Below, piece after piece: positions 40,501-52,400 of a stretch of DNA of 64,000 bases. A program made the position numbers and the translations under genes. Where the stretch lies: NCBI GenBank assembly GCA_021234535.1, contig CM037838.1, positions 31,225,969 to 31,289,968 on the forward strand. Direction: 5' to 3'. Source of the DNA: Stichopus chloronotus. Lineage: Eukaryota; Echinodermata; Holothuroidea; Aspidochirotida; Stichopodidae. The first letter of the stretch is position 1. Every line of letters starts with the position of its first letter. The notes under the pieces are model-generated. The model worked only from the letters and a program-made list of their open reading frames with translations. It ran no database searches and was not told the origin of the DNA.

Positions 40501-43500
40501 TGACTACATATGTGCGCACAAGTACACATTCTCAGAAATTTCTTCCAATATCACTTAAACAATACGATGAAACCCCCTGCACTACCATTTATAGGTGATG
40601 AAACTCTTGCCACAGATCTTAAATTCAAAGTGTTAGAAGTTGTTTCAACTAGTTTTGTAGTAGCTCCATGATTAGATACAACAGTTACAGTGTAGATGAT
40701 AGCAATATAATATTTTTCTCTGATTTTCCATCTCATTTTATCCCAGGCAACATTTCCTTCTGCTGACAAATACTGTAATTCTATGTTTTTTGAGTTACTT
40801 TTCAAATTTTTGTTGCAAACACTCACTTTTGTGGTGATCTCTGAGATTTTTCCAATTCGTCAGTCATCATGGACGTCTCATCGGCCTCTATACTAAGGTC
40901 CATGTGGCTGCCATTACCTGTGCTCTCTAGCTTTGTTGAAGTAGAAGTCCTCCCAGAGCTCTCAAAATATCCCTTCAAATCTCTGTAGAGCTTCATAGTT
41001 TCAGAGAAGCTGAGTTTATCATATGTCAGCACCATTCTCCGCACAAACATGCCTGTTGAAACGGATGAATTGACAAACATGACTGAGAAGCTACAGTATT
41101 GACAAATTGCCAATGTAGTGTAATTAAACAATCAGTTACCACTTGATGTAGAAACAGTATTACCATTAAATTGCCATCGTGTAAATGTGTCTGGCAGTAA
41201 GGTAACCTCGTGCTGTATACCTACAGTGTATATTTCAGATATTGACCAATATTCACTGCTTGCAACATTCCAGATTGGCCATTGAGGTCCATTGTTCTGC
41301 TTTACACTCGTCATGAGGCAGATCTGCCTACATGCTGAATGTGTAATCCGTCAAGCCTGTCATAGATACTGGACTTTCTGCTCTGAAAGCTTAAGCCAGT
41401 AGGTCAGTGTGTTGACTGGTCATAAAAATAACATCACTTCCACTAATGCTTATACTGATTTCTGCTTGAACTGAGAGAAAATTTAAATCAAATGCAACTT
41501 GAGGTTCCACCTTACACCTTGAAAATATATATAATTGACACATTGATGGACAAGGATCAACTTGCCAGAATAGTTTTAATCCTTTTATGAATAATCCATC
41601 TTGGTGGGCAAATGCTTTACCAATTATGTTGATTACGACACTCACCGAGTATGCTCTGACGATGCAGCGGTGCTTCACCATTTCTACTGTCCAAAAGTTT
41701 TGTCAAGGATTCAAAGAAATCAGCCAGCTTCAGTGGTTCACTGTCTGTAATCTCTTTCAACCTGCAACAATGGAAAACACAACCAATAATCACTCTTCTT
41801 AGTGCTACACATACAGTATTACAGAGATGATATGACATCTGTGTGAAATGTATCCTAAGTCAATGGATGGTGAGATAAGACTTTCTCAGTCTTCTGTCTC
41901 AAACTAAAGTGAATAGTGAATAAAATTATTGGTTTATAGTGAGTGAATTTATTCAAATTTTAGAAAAGAAATTTAACATGAACATGTTGACAAATTGGCA
42001 CTGCTGTTTGCAACTAAAAGTTGCATGTAAACTAGAAAATTTGACATAAGCTTGAAAAAGCAAAATCTGTTTTATCTAATGGAGACATTGTATCAAGTTT
42101 GGAGAGGATCTCAAAGTCATGTACTGTGTCATGTATTCAGTCATGTACTGTGTCATGTACAGTATAAAGTCATGTACTGTATCATATATTAAGTCATGTA
42201 CTATGTCATGTATTAAGTCATGAACTGTGTCATGTATTAAGTCATGTACTGAAGATGTGCTTCATTATTTCTTTATTTTCATCTGAATGACTTCTCACAC
42301 ATTCACAGTAACAGTTATACCGTATAGGGCCTAAATATTGGCCAATAGACAAACCTTTGTCTCAGTAAGTCTGACAGTGTGCTGCTGATCTTTCTAACTT
42401 TATCCTCAAATGCATTGTAATCTTCATCAAAACCCTGCAAAGTAAATAGAAGAGACCTGCAAATAATGCAAAAATGAATGCAATTCACTCAAATTGTACT
42501 TACCACATAATTGGATTTAATTTACCAATGTTCCCCAAATTTGCACCATGTTTTTGCTGGTAACTACAGTACTTTAAACACGTATTTCTATTTATGGACT
42601 TTAAGCTGTGGAATTCAATGAATGATAGGTGCGCAACTCCACTTGGCGAGTGTTGGTATGCATGCATGGTGACAACATCGAGAGTTGCAAGTTGCAAGGA
42701 GTAAGTGCTTTTTGTATATCGGTTGCTTCCAGACTTTTTAATACTGCATGTGATTTGAATTAATTCAAAGATTATGATCATAAGACATGTGATTTGATTT
42801 TATATTTGATTTGTGTCTTGTTTGGTTACAAGAGAATAGAGAAAGCAAGAAATAGTAAAAAAAATTGGGAATTTTCTCCACAGGTAATCTGTTGTCACTG
42901 ATTAGAAGTCTGTCAGCAAACTTTGAATCATCCGGGTACCCTGTGTACTTTTGGTGGCACAAAATTGACTGTTGTGTGAGATTCATGGTTGTACAGGGAT
43001 TAGGGCTTTCATCGACATCATTTCTTGAGTACAGTTCTATCTTGGATTTACTGTTTTGTTTCTTTCATATCAATATGAAATACAACTGTACGTAGTTGTA
43101 ATTAGACACTTGCCTTTGATAGTTTATGTGATTCAGCATTGCAATGACTACCTTTATAGAACAGTGTAATGAGTAGTTGATTTTGAGTGTCTCCAATGCA
43201 AACAATTCTGACATTGAAATTTTCGCTGAACGTCATTGTCGTCATCACTTCCAGTATCATGCACATAACAGGCACGCCAAAATTTTTGCATGCTTTGGAA
43301 TGGAATATGATAGTGAAGTAGACAATAGCCCTACAACAGTCCATTCACTCAGATCCACATAGTCAATATGATGAGTTGTGACTTGGCTTGTGCCCAAGTC
43401 CAAAAGATTTGACTTGCTACTGCTTGACTTATGACTTGACTTGGAGCTGAGGCAAATGACTTGAGAATTACTAAGTTACTTGGACTTGCCAACATGGAGT

Positions 43501-46500
43501 TGTTACTTGACTTAGACTTGCAAAAATTGACTTGTCAACATCTCTGTCAATTCCGGAATTACAGATTATTTTCCAACTTTGTTGCCAAAAAATAGGGGGT
43601 TCCATGCTACTAAAATTAATAAGATTATCAACTCAGGAATCAGAGTGGCACAAATATTAATCCTTTCTTAACAACTCTGGAAAATGTACGGTAAGAGTAT
43701 ACTGCGATCGACATTACTGTGGCCTGCAGTGACTACAGTGGGATACACTATACTAGACCTAACGTACTGTAGGATATGAATAGGAAATCTAAAAATACTA
43801 CAGTACATCAACCAGTTTACAACTAGCCAAAGAACTAGTAACATCTTCCAAGAATTACAAAAGGCTAGTTCAACAAGATCTTTTCCAAAAAAAAAAAAAA
43901 ACCATGTTGGGAACAAGTTAAAATGGTTGATCACCCCATCCTTAATAACAGACTCCATGACTTTGGAAACAATACTGGTAAGGCTCACAGGTCTACAATT
44001 AAAGGGAGGACTGCGTCTACCATTTTTCAAGATAAGAGTACAGTAACAATTGTTCACTTCCAGTCATTGGGAACAATTGCTTACTTCCAGTCATACATGC
44101 ATTGATTTGTTGAAAATCATGGAAAGTAGACGACAAAGATCATGAGCAAATTTAATCAGTACAAATGAATGGACAGATCTGGCCCAGGAGCCTTGTGTAG
44201 CTTTAATCCTGCAGCTTCTTTAAAACAATCTCTTCAGAGAAAACGACTTCAATCAAATTGAATCACAGACCCTGGAATCTAAACCAGGAATGTCATCCAA
44301 ACTCTCAGAAGTAAAGAAAGAAGAAAAGTAGTTATTCAAAATACTGTATCTGCAATCCCTTGACTATCACTAACGATGGAACCTGAGGAGTCCTAAAGAG
44401 CAACGACACTATCCCTGATTTTCTGTCTAGACTGAAGATACATACTGTACATACATACTGTACGAGAAGAAAGCCCTATGGTTCTCTTTAACGTTCAAAG
44501 CAACATCACACTCAAAAGCGAACTTAGCACAGGAGATCAACCGATTCACAGAAACTTCCCACCTCTCAAAATTGTCAACTTCTGTAGCAGACCCAGAAGA
44601 ACGAAACAGTGCCCACAATTTATGCTTCTTTTTAACAGAAAGAAATACCTCCCTAGACATCCAGGAAGGTTTACGTCCTCTAACCTGACACCTGCTTCAT
44701 GGAACAAAAGTTTTCATAATGTAACTAATCTTATCAAGAAAGCAATCCAAAAATTCCACAGCCTTTTCATCCAGAAACAAATTCAGCCAATTAAAAAATT
44801 GCAGTCACTTAAGATTAGTTCAAAGATAACAGTGTATTCTTAGCTTTGTTTGACAGTACAACTGTCAATGGTTGAATGAGCACAATTTGGAATGACTATT
44901 CTGTAAAACTCGCCAAGAAATGATGTAGGCTTTGTAGTGAGGATGGTTCAGGTGAATCCTGGATGGCTTCCACTTTGGATTCTAATGGTCCTACACCCCT
45001 GTTATCAACATGATGACCCAAAAACTCAATGGAGGAAACTCCAAAAACACATTTCTCTGGATTGATAACAATATGTTGCTCCTGGAGTTGTTGAAACAAT
45101 TGCTAAAAATGAGAATGATGTTCTTCAGGTGCTCACTGGCAATGAGAAGGTCATTGATATAAGCATAAACAAATGGAAGGACTCCTAGCACTTTGTTGAT
45201 AAACCTTTGGAATGACTGAGCTTGTAGAGAACACGCAAATGACTACTGGACACTCCGATGGTCTGTGCTCTACTGATTTCTTCCACAATATTCTCTTCTT
45301 AGAGGTTACAATTCATAGACCAGGGATGTGTGCAACACATCCCTGGATGCCAGCTAAATACTTCTTAGATAAGAATACAATTACAGCTTAAATACTTACA
45401 CAGAGACTAAAGGAGATAAGGCTACTGTTAACTACAGACTATCAATAGGATAACACTGCACTTCTATGTAAGGAATGCTGGAAATACCATACTAACCTCT
45501 AATACTCCCTACAAGCTGTGTTCCATAGTGCAAAGGCATGTGCATAAACTCTAATAAACCAAATGGAAGGCTGATGGGAGTCTTGGGAATGTTGTTGGTC
45601 ACATCATTACCAAGACAAAGCACAAATGTGCAAATGAACACAGAAAATGAGCACTCTTATGCACATACAAGAAAGAAACAAGGAAACAATTCACGAATAT
45701 CAAACAAACAAACAACAAGCTGTTGAAAACAGTACTTACGGGACAGTTCTGGAAACAACGTACACAAGATGCAAATAGATGAACAAATGAGCGACAAACA
45801 AAACTGCTTAGGCTACCCAAGAACAGCACAAGTAAACGGTGTATGGAAAAAAGCACGATAAGCACTGAACACATGACAAAATACACCAACAGGAAAACAA
45901 AAAGGGTCAAATTTTGTAACAAAACTTTCAACATACAAAAAGTATTAATCCAACAAAAATAACCTACGAAGTATAGGAGGAAACGTCAAAGAAACCAGTC
46001 CAAGTCACAGGGCATTTTATGGGGCTTTTGCCCCTAAACTTGCTATGTTATGTTAAATCTCGAACAATATCACCGGTAGTGTTCCCTCGCTCAATTCTAG
46101 TCAAGTTCATCAGTTCATCATGTCAAGTTTGCAACTGTTAGGCATTACAATATACTGCCTTTCTTTCAAAACAAAACCTCATCACCACTTTAATTAGGAA
46201 GATGAATCGTTGCTTAAATACAATCTAGGCCCAATGTATTTTTACTACTTACAGCACCTAGTGCTTACTGACTGAACCTATTGTACGTCCCTGCTTTAAT
46301 ATATTAGTACCAGTTCCACGAAATCACAGTTTCACCCTTGGTCTTGCTTCTTAGTCTTAGTTAGTTGCACGTATTTGATATTTAATTTAATAGAATAATA
46401 CGTAAGACTTAGGGCCTAGTAAAAGGTGTGAGTTTACCTGGACCCAAGAGAGAGCTGCTTTTGCGAAATGTCGGCGCTCCAATACGCTCCATCTGACGTC

Positions 46501-46653
46501 GGCGGTGTTATCAGAGCTTAGGCTTACACTCAATGCCAATTTAGGTGGATTTGGTTTATCCCTCTCCGAAAATGACTGAATAGCTATTAAAACCGAGACC
46601 ATACGTGGACTTATTTGGGCACGTCCAGCTACCTGACGGGAATGTCCGTTCAT
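25523..46653 (-). CDS. ANAPC5: anaphase-promoting complex subunit 5, complete, 18 coding exons
   Basis: ANAPC5 is a TPR-type scaffold subunit of the APC/C ubiquitin ligase. Coding exons are 46653-46438, 42434-42355, 41761-41646, 41052-40827, 39461-39305, 38910-38708, 38467-38386, 35448-35368, 34613-34546, 33827-33714, 32794-32581, 31771-31650, 31137-31021, 30320-30173, 28901-28832, 27607-27521, 26805-26723 and 25657-25523. All introns are GT-AG, all phases match, and the sum is 2319 nt, 772 residues (vertebrate protein about 755). Family landmarks run in order: GMFVRRMVLTYDKLSFS; QALSQKQAESFISEQAARL; SFRYAALNMASLHFRLGH; EANDHVCLQHAM; ALWKMYGY; CHQARLHFNAGDH; MPEQALTLLEEVLPHILANG; IKDVVYYQ; NERNKCALHFRNLERLYP. 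A Gln-rich stretch (QHQQQQL) is in exon 10. The start chosen is MNGHSRQ; an in-frame ATG 22 codons upstream (46719) is possible but lies in sequence without family resemblance. The N-terminal 70 residues are the least conserved. Confidence 0.96.
28998..30120. other. ANAPC5 intron 14 interior, no second gene seen
   Basis: The stretch contains poly-G at 29356-29371 and a G/T-rich tract at about 29605-29635. No splice-consistent coding sequence is visible on either strand. Confidence 0.5.
31985..32092. repeat. minisatellite, about 27-bp unit, roughly four copies
   Basis: The unit 'gggtgatcaaacgatgaaatggtgaat' is repeated head to tail with few changes. It lies in ANAPC5 intron 11. It stays open on the minus strand because 27 is a multiple of three. 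Confidence 0.9.
34856..35375. repeat. minisatellite, about 26-bp unit, about 20 copies, abutting an ANAPC5 splice donor
   Basis: The plus-strand unit is close to 'acaggaagagtaggttgacatagctt'. On the transcribed minus strand each unit reads CTTCCTGTAAGC then TATGTCAACCTACT. The last unit runs into the true 5' splice site of ANAPC5 exon 8 (exon end CTTCCT, donor GTAAGT at 35367 downward). About nine other units keep GTAAGC, GTAAGG or GTGAGC. The array fills most of the 0.75 kb intron 8. Confidence 0.9.
35576..36612. repeat. family B composite repeat with inverted ends, copy 1
   Basis: It starts 'aaaggctttgtgattccttgccac' and ends 'gattcctttgccttcagcaaggaatt'. The ends are inverted around GATTCCTTGC / GCAAGGAAT. 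From 35880 it has four or five units of about 125 bp built on 'tttgacctctggtgacctcaaatgacctttgacctcc', 'tatgaccaacccacac', 'gaggtcag..ggttacccttcttgagata' and 'tgtgtttacaaggtttt'. It lies in ANAPC5 intron 7. Confidence 0.75.
36535..36554. repeat. (ACAT)n microsatellite
   Basis: A short run of 'acat' tetranucleotides lies within the tail of the family B copy. Confidence 0.85.
36613..36910. repeat. family B repeat, copy 2, truncated
   Basis: It starts 'gccaaaaggctttgtgattccttgctac' immediately after copy 1 and repeats the same 70-base head ('ggttatattacaacaaacatgaatt'). It then has one decayed internal unit and no tail. Confidence 0.65.
37165..37464 (+). mobile_element. possible LINE reverse-transcriptase C-terminal relic
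   Basis: A 99-codon plus-strand frame opposite to ANAPC5 contains an order (LPAVPLDI, then FFYFLHFFHKPINIPLHAFL, then HTRSYSL) that resembles the region after the RT domain of non-LTR elements. The match is by eye and weak. No RT motif is present in this segment. Confidence 0.3.
37560..37910. repeat. family B repeat, copy 3, with (CA)n and intact right end
   Basis: It includes 'atggatcatctactcgatatgggcaacc', 'cttcttgagatagagtgtttac', a CA repeat at about 37823-37843 and the end 'gattcccctgtctacggcaaggaatc'. The last bases, GGCAAGGAATC, are the exact inverse of the family's left end GATTCCTTGCC. Confidence 0.65.
39465..39737 (-). mobile_element. LINE ORF2 C-terminal relic next to ANAPC5 exon 5
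   Basis: A 91-codon minus-strand frame reads like the tail of a non-LTR retrotransposon ORF2, with 'RPIQWNNLLHKVV' in the place of the usual WN-LP motif followed by a Cys-containing helix. It ends three bases from the exon 5 boundary, so it may supply the acceptor region. The assignment is by pattern only. Confidence 0.4.
42110..42255. repeat. minisatellite, AGTCATGTACTGTGTCATGTATTA type
   Basis: About seven imperfect units of 20-24 bp combine 'aagtcatgtactgtgtcatgtatt' variants. It lies in ANAPC5 intron 2. Confidence 0.85.
43375..43545. repeat. degenerate ACTTG-rich tandem tract
   Basis: 'gacttg' and 'acttgactt' recur many times with irregular spacing. It is in ANAPC5 intron 1. Confidence 0.7.
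43660..44860 (-). mobile_element. degenerate non-LTR retrotransposon (LINE), linker and RT part
   Basis: Minus-strand pieces follow the order of a LINE ORF2: a basic linker (SVKKKHKLWALFRSSGSATEV at about 44.63-44.56 kb), a KAPGPDLS motif near 44.19 kb, then an RT start with NCRPVSLTSIVSKVMESVI at about 44.0 kb. Stops and frame changes break it and the catalytic RT core is not visible, so it is inactive. It lies in ANAPC5 intron 1, sense to the gene. The clade is not determined. Confidence 0.75.
44885..45260 (-). mobile_element. degenerate Ty3/gypsy reverse-transcriptase fragment
   Basis: Minus-strand frames contain the RT active-site region with YINDLLIAS in place of the usual YxDD, then NPEKCVFG and EFLGHHV, typical of Ty3/gypsy elements. 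The two parts lie in different frames, so there is at least one frameshift, and the second catalytic Asp is changed to Asn. No LTRs, protease or integrase are seen. It is a dead fragment next to the LINE relic, inside ANAPC5 intron 1. Confidence 0.8.
45320..45346. repeat. perfect hairpin, 12-bp stem and 3-base loop
   Basis: CCAGGGATGTGT, loop GCA, then ACACATCCCTGG. It lies just right of the gypsy fragment, and no T-run or other terminator feature follows. Confidence 0.8.
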
Positions 46654-46719
46654 TTCGATAAAGGTCCAGAATCTTAAAACATATTTTAAGGACCGCCTAA
46701 AGATCCCTAATGGTATCAT

Positions 46720-49471
46720 GAAAATAAAAGAACAACTGTAAGGGTCATCTGCCTATTGCTGCCATGGATACATGATTCGGACAAATTGAGAGGAATTGAT
46801 TGAATCGGTAATAAAGCATAAAAACACCTGGAAATGTAAAAGAACCCCCCCCCCCAAAAAAAAAAAGAAGAAGACGAGAATTATGGTAAATGGAAGGGAA
46901 CCAGGGACACCTTGAAAATCCATTGGGTCCTTGGGAAAGGACAGACGGATATTAGGTTAATATAATTTTCAAGGAAATTAATTTTCATTGGTCTAGTTCT
47001 AGGAGTTCTTGTGGTCACAGATTTAAAGGTTCAAAAGATGCACTGTAGTCTGGATGTTAGAAAGTACTTCTCACAGAGAGTTGTGGATGAATGGTACAGT
47101 CTGCCAGAGTCTGTGGTGATGTCTAAGCACCTAGTCCTCACACAATTTCGGTACCGTAACGTACGAAATTCATGTCTTGAGAGTACCCATTTCTGCATAA
47201 TAGAACATGAGGTGATATAGAGACATACCATAACGGTTAGGGTTTGTTCCTTCGATAAAACCTCATCATGCATGATATCATGCGAGCACAGGCTTGTCTA
47301 AGGGTATACCTGAATATTATTTTCAGCAGTGGGAGCATAGAATCGGAATCGTACTAATAGCTGGAGGTGGACAATGGACAAAATGGTGTCAAACTGTCGG
47401 CTGCATGAAGGGTCACATGCCGTTTTAAGTGGTTCCCGATCTATGTTGCTTACAGAATGATGTATGACTGCTGTCAGGGAGGGTGGGGCAGTGTAAGAGG
47501 TGTAGCGGGGAGGGGTGAAATAAGGAAGGCAGAATCTTTACACAGAAATGAAACCAGACACAAAAGATGCTATGAATACTATCTGTAAACTTTTCAAGTA
47601 TTTCATGTTGTCATGTACACTAAATTGCCTTTAATTTTGATCATAAATTTCTGTCTATGTGCATATATTTCAATCTATAGAAATCAACACTGTACTTAGA
47701 AGGTTTAACTTCTTATTGTGACCAGGCTGGCACCTTGAGTAGAATGATTTAGTGAAGCATATGGTGGCTGACTGTGGAATACCTCTCTAACATTGACTTC
47801 TAACTACCTGACCCCTGTGATAAGGAGGCTTACCACTAAGAGATCTCCAATTTCTAAAATTGCTTTGATAAAAACATTTTTAGAATCTTTCATCATGTAA
47901 AACACATTACAGCTAACACATTGTTATTAGGTGTAGCATCAGGTGTAGCAGGCTTAGATGAAGCTTTGCTTAATCATTCAAAAAATATTGATGATGTCAG
48001 ATGTCAACATACATGGAAACTGTGGACGATTTTGATATTGAAAATGTATAGGATAAAAAAATTTAACTTACTTCTAAGAAAACTTAACTTTGAAAATAAA
48101 TGAATGTAAAACCCTGGAATAATATGGAACTGAAATAGTTTGCTTTCTAAGCCATCCCAAGATGTGTAAAGATTACTATAACATAAGACAAATCTACCGT
48201 GAGGATGCACAAAAGAGGAAACTAATCATCAGCATCTAACTCATGGCAAGAAAATGGATTCTCAGCATTTCCAGAATTAAAGAGGGAAAGAGACAATACT
48301 TTTAAAAAACATATGCAGAGGCAGAAGATATGAACGGAAAATACTGACAACAATTTCCTGAAATTAATCAGTAAATATTAAAATGAGAGTGAGGCAGTGT
48401 TCCAAATGACCGCCAGCAAATTACACGAATTTAAATCAAAGATAATCCTGTATATGTTTATGATGAATACTATTATCTATCTGTGAGGGTACTGACATAT
48501 ACAATCTTTTTACACTTTTGACATGAGCATTGCATTTGAACAATTTAAACATATTTCAGACCTATTTTATTGTTTTTGCTATATTCACAAGGCTAAATAT
48601 ACCTCATTACCAATTTAATTTAATGACCTTTATTTGAAATAACAAAGTTACGATAACTTATCAAGTTTCCAAATTTAAGTTTAGAGAAACTGAATGGACG
48701 GACAACTAATAAAGGTGTATAAGCAAGGTTTCTAAATATAAATCACATTACCAACACATTTACCAATCTTTCCTCTAAATACAGCACACAATTTTGATGA
48801 CTTCTTTCAACTGGGATGACAAAAGGTGCATCTCACAATTGTGGACTGAATTAAGTGACCTCCCCTGAAAACAGAAATATCACCCCAGGTTTGAGACAGA
48901 CTATTTAGTTCATTCAAGTATTGCAAACTGAATGATAGATCAGTATAACATGATATATCAAATTTTCTTGATATTTCTTCAACAAAGATGTGTTCCAACA
49001 ATTCATTAAATATGACTGTACTTCTCCTTTGATCATCTATTGCACACAGACTAATGCCTTTGTCTTAGGTGATACGGCTGAAGTGATATCTTGTTATACT
49101 AAGAGCTTTGTGCAACACTTAAGTACAACATAAATTCAACCAATATCCTGTTAACACATAGACAATGATGTTTCTCTTCAACTGAGTTTGTCGGAGACTT
49201 GATGGACAGCTCGTAGGTCAGTGCACTCCTTGCAGCAAATAAAGGTGATGCTCTTCGCTAAGAGTACAAGTAGTGTCTCTTAAAATATGCCCCTCCTCCC
49301 ACACACAAAACCTTTGCAGACCCTAGAAGCACATCCCAAAATATTGCCATTGTTTTTCACCCAACTCTGGATTGATACTTTGATAGATGACCTTTCACCC
49401 TTTATTTGTACTTGGTATGTAACTTTCAGATCCCTTCCAGATGTCAGAGATTAAAAACAAAAGTAAAAATG
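46720..49471. other. ANAPC5 to INPP5E intergenic region
   Basis: Apart from the LINE tail at 46960-47222 I find no exon. A minus-strand AATAAA (TTTATT at 49401-49406), about 70 bases past the INPP5E stop, is a candidate polyadenylation signal. Further ones lie near 48.57 and 48.63 kb. The ANAPC5 promoter should be within about 46.65-46.9 kb, but no core element is recognised. Confidence 0.45.
46960..47222 (+). mobile_element. LINE ORF2 C-terminal remnant
   Basis: The plus frame contains LDVRKYFSQRVVDEWYSLPESVV, the conserved end of many non-LTR retrotransposon ORF2 proteins (family pattern: RKYFF-S-RVV-EWN-LP--VV). It ends at TAG 47218-47220. Everything upstream, including the RT domain, is missing, so it is a 5'-truncated copy. 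Confidence 0.75.
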
Positions 49472-52400
49472 TCACATGACACTGCAGATTGAACTCTTCT
49501 GACTTTTTGGTGAACTGCTCTTATTGCCAGTCACAGCTACTGCTCTTCGCCGGTTTGCTGTAAAGAAATATATCAAAAGAAATAAAAAACAATCAAATTA
49601 TGACACAAATCTGACATTTTAAAAACATCAAGGCTAGGTATGGATGTGGTGAAGAATGCATGAAGGAACAACCTGTGTTCTACATACTGCGGGAAGATGA
49701 AAATGAAAATGACTTTAATTGCAATGGATGACAAAAACTGCATAGAATACGCAATTCATCAAAGATATTTTTCAAAACAAATTTGATTTGTTGAAATGTA
49801 TAAATATTGTTTAAAATTCAAGATGAAGATGTATGAATCATACCTATTATAAGAATGGTAAAGTGTGAACAGAAGACTTGGTTATTGGGAGACTGCCAAT
49901 AACATGTTAGAACTAATACTCTTTGAAGCACTTCATGCCACTTAAAATATGCAAACTACATGGAACAATGTTTTTGGTCATAAAAATCATTTGGGTACTG
50001 TGGTTTGCAAAGTTATGGTGTTTTTCTTTAGATTCTTTCATATGGTACTTCCAAAAGCTAGGCTCTGTTTGAGTGATATCCAGCAAATAAAAATAACATG
50101 GTAAGCAAATAAAAATAATAGTACCTTCAGCAAATACATCTTTGGCAAAGTTTGGAGTGCCACACAGATAACTGAAAAAGGACAAAGAAAAAAATTGCAC
50201 ATTATATATAATTGTTGAATTTCTGTTTTGTTTATTGAAGTGGCTTGGTGGAGAGTAGGAGAATGAATTAAAGGTTTGAGATTAGGAATCCAAAAATGGT
50301 AACGAAAATTCTACTAATGGTCAGAAGTCTATTCATTTCTAACACCTGAAGACAAATTTATATGACTACCACCATAAAATATTTGAACAAAATATAATAG
50401 AGTCAATTAAAGATTGATGAGTGAATGATTCAGCTTCTGAAAACAGAAGGTAAGGAGTGTAACGAGGATGATATTATGAGGCAGGAGAGATCTCAAAACA
50501 TCTGTTAACTAAAGAATTAAATGATTTATTATTAAACTAAGGAAATTTCCTCACTCATCTCTGCCTGGTCGTACTTTGACTTCGTAGATCCCGTACACTG
50601 GCCGATGGTCTGAACACCTGATGGTTGAACAAGAGTTGTAATAGAGCACATTGACTTCTTCTGCTTTGCGTGGTTTGAAGAGGACACGATCCTGGGAGGA
50701 GAAGATGAAAAGCCATACTGGTATAAATAGATCAATTGCTACTAAAATCAGAATCAAAAGATTGAACATTCTTATAATGGAATATGGAAAACAACAATAC
50801 AATGCATTTCAATTTGTTGAATGATTTGTCAACAACATGGGTGAATGACCAAGATACAATGTTGGTCATGTAAGGTGACCAGGTTCCACTTTTCAATAAG
50901 GCTGTTACTTGTGTGAACAAGATGCAATGTCCATGCTGTACAATGACACAGCTAATACTGAATCTTTTAGAAGGGAAAACCATTATTAGAAAATCTTTTG
51001 ATGGTGCACTCTCAGAGTATGGAATATTATTTCATCAACTACGTTTACAGCAATGTTAACATCTGACATTTCAATATATGTGGAGGGATGCTCACTGTGT
51101 AAGATGGTATCCTGGCCTTGGAACTGGTATCAAATACATCTTCTCCTGGGTTATATTTGTAGGTTGGAAGAAAATTGATCTCCCCCTCTTGAAAACCTTT
51201 AAAGACGGAGTCTGGGAAATTTGAAATTATAAACTGTCAGTCAAAATCAGAGGAAGCATGACATTTGTCTTTCCATGACGAGCTACAAAAACGTTGTAAT
51301 GGACAAAGATGAGGAGAGACAGAGGTAGAAGAGACAGATTGATCTATGGGTATGTTGTACCATACCAATCTGTGGTTACAACCATCCTCCAGAATTAATG
51401 TTAATGATAAGTTACAAGAAATTGAATAGGGTTATAATGAGCATTCTAAAGAATCAAGAGGATTACAAATGGAATCATGACTGATGGGGGATCATCGAGA
51501 GAAAACTCCATAACTGCTCCGCAATCTTCGTCAATTGTCAGGAAGGATCTTAAGAAAAGGGAACATGCTTGTAGTATATTAGTTGCAACATGCATTGAAA
51601 CAAACAGACAACAAATTAAAAACTGTTTCCCATGACAAAGGTGTCTTCATCATCATTATGGAATGGTCTAACAGGACAAACAGAGTATGCCAATGGGCTC
51701 AATTGTTGAAATTACCAAAAGTTATTTCTTTGTCTCAGTGACATCATGGCTAATATATTCTATGGCAGGAATCTTATCTGTTTAGGACAACTGGATATCA
51801 AAAGTACAATGAATCTACAATGCAGGATGTTTCTTGATTCTCACAATCTCTTTGACTATTTGTTTTATAAGTTACACAATGGGTGAGCTTTTGGTGTTTG
51901 AAATTTACTGCAAATAGATTCATAAAAAAACTAAAATATTATAAAAGAATAACAATCAGTAAACTAGATCTACATGCTCACTGACTCTATGATTATTTAA
52001 ATGTTACATGAGGTAAAACAAGATGCACATGCGAAGGACAGGTTTTATCATGAAACATAACGAGCAACCTTTTGGATTTGCGTTGGTTGGATTTGAGGTA
52101 GAAATGACAGGAGAGAAATCACAGGGAGATAGAAAGATCTTTGGGATTTACAAATATGTGTTAGGAGAGCTGACAGGAATAGCAATGAGTAGGGAAGGCA
52201 GCTGAATTGATCCAACCTCACCTTGTACTTTATATTCAACTTTATTCCCTTCACCTAAAGAAAAGAATTCAGTTATGAGAACAACACTTCTAACGTTACT
52301 AACTTTTTGTGATAACAATTCTTTATACAATTATGAGTGTCTTGGACACAAAGTTTAACTTTTAAATATTCCATCTTAGTCTTTTCTTAAATTGACTTGT

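Noticed and set aside
46654..46719. Upstream in-frame ATG for ANAPC5
   Set aside because: It would add 22 residues with no family resemblance; the ATG at 46653 was preferred. Not excluded.
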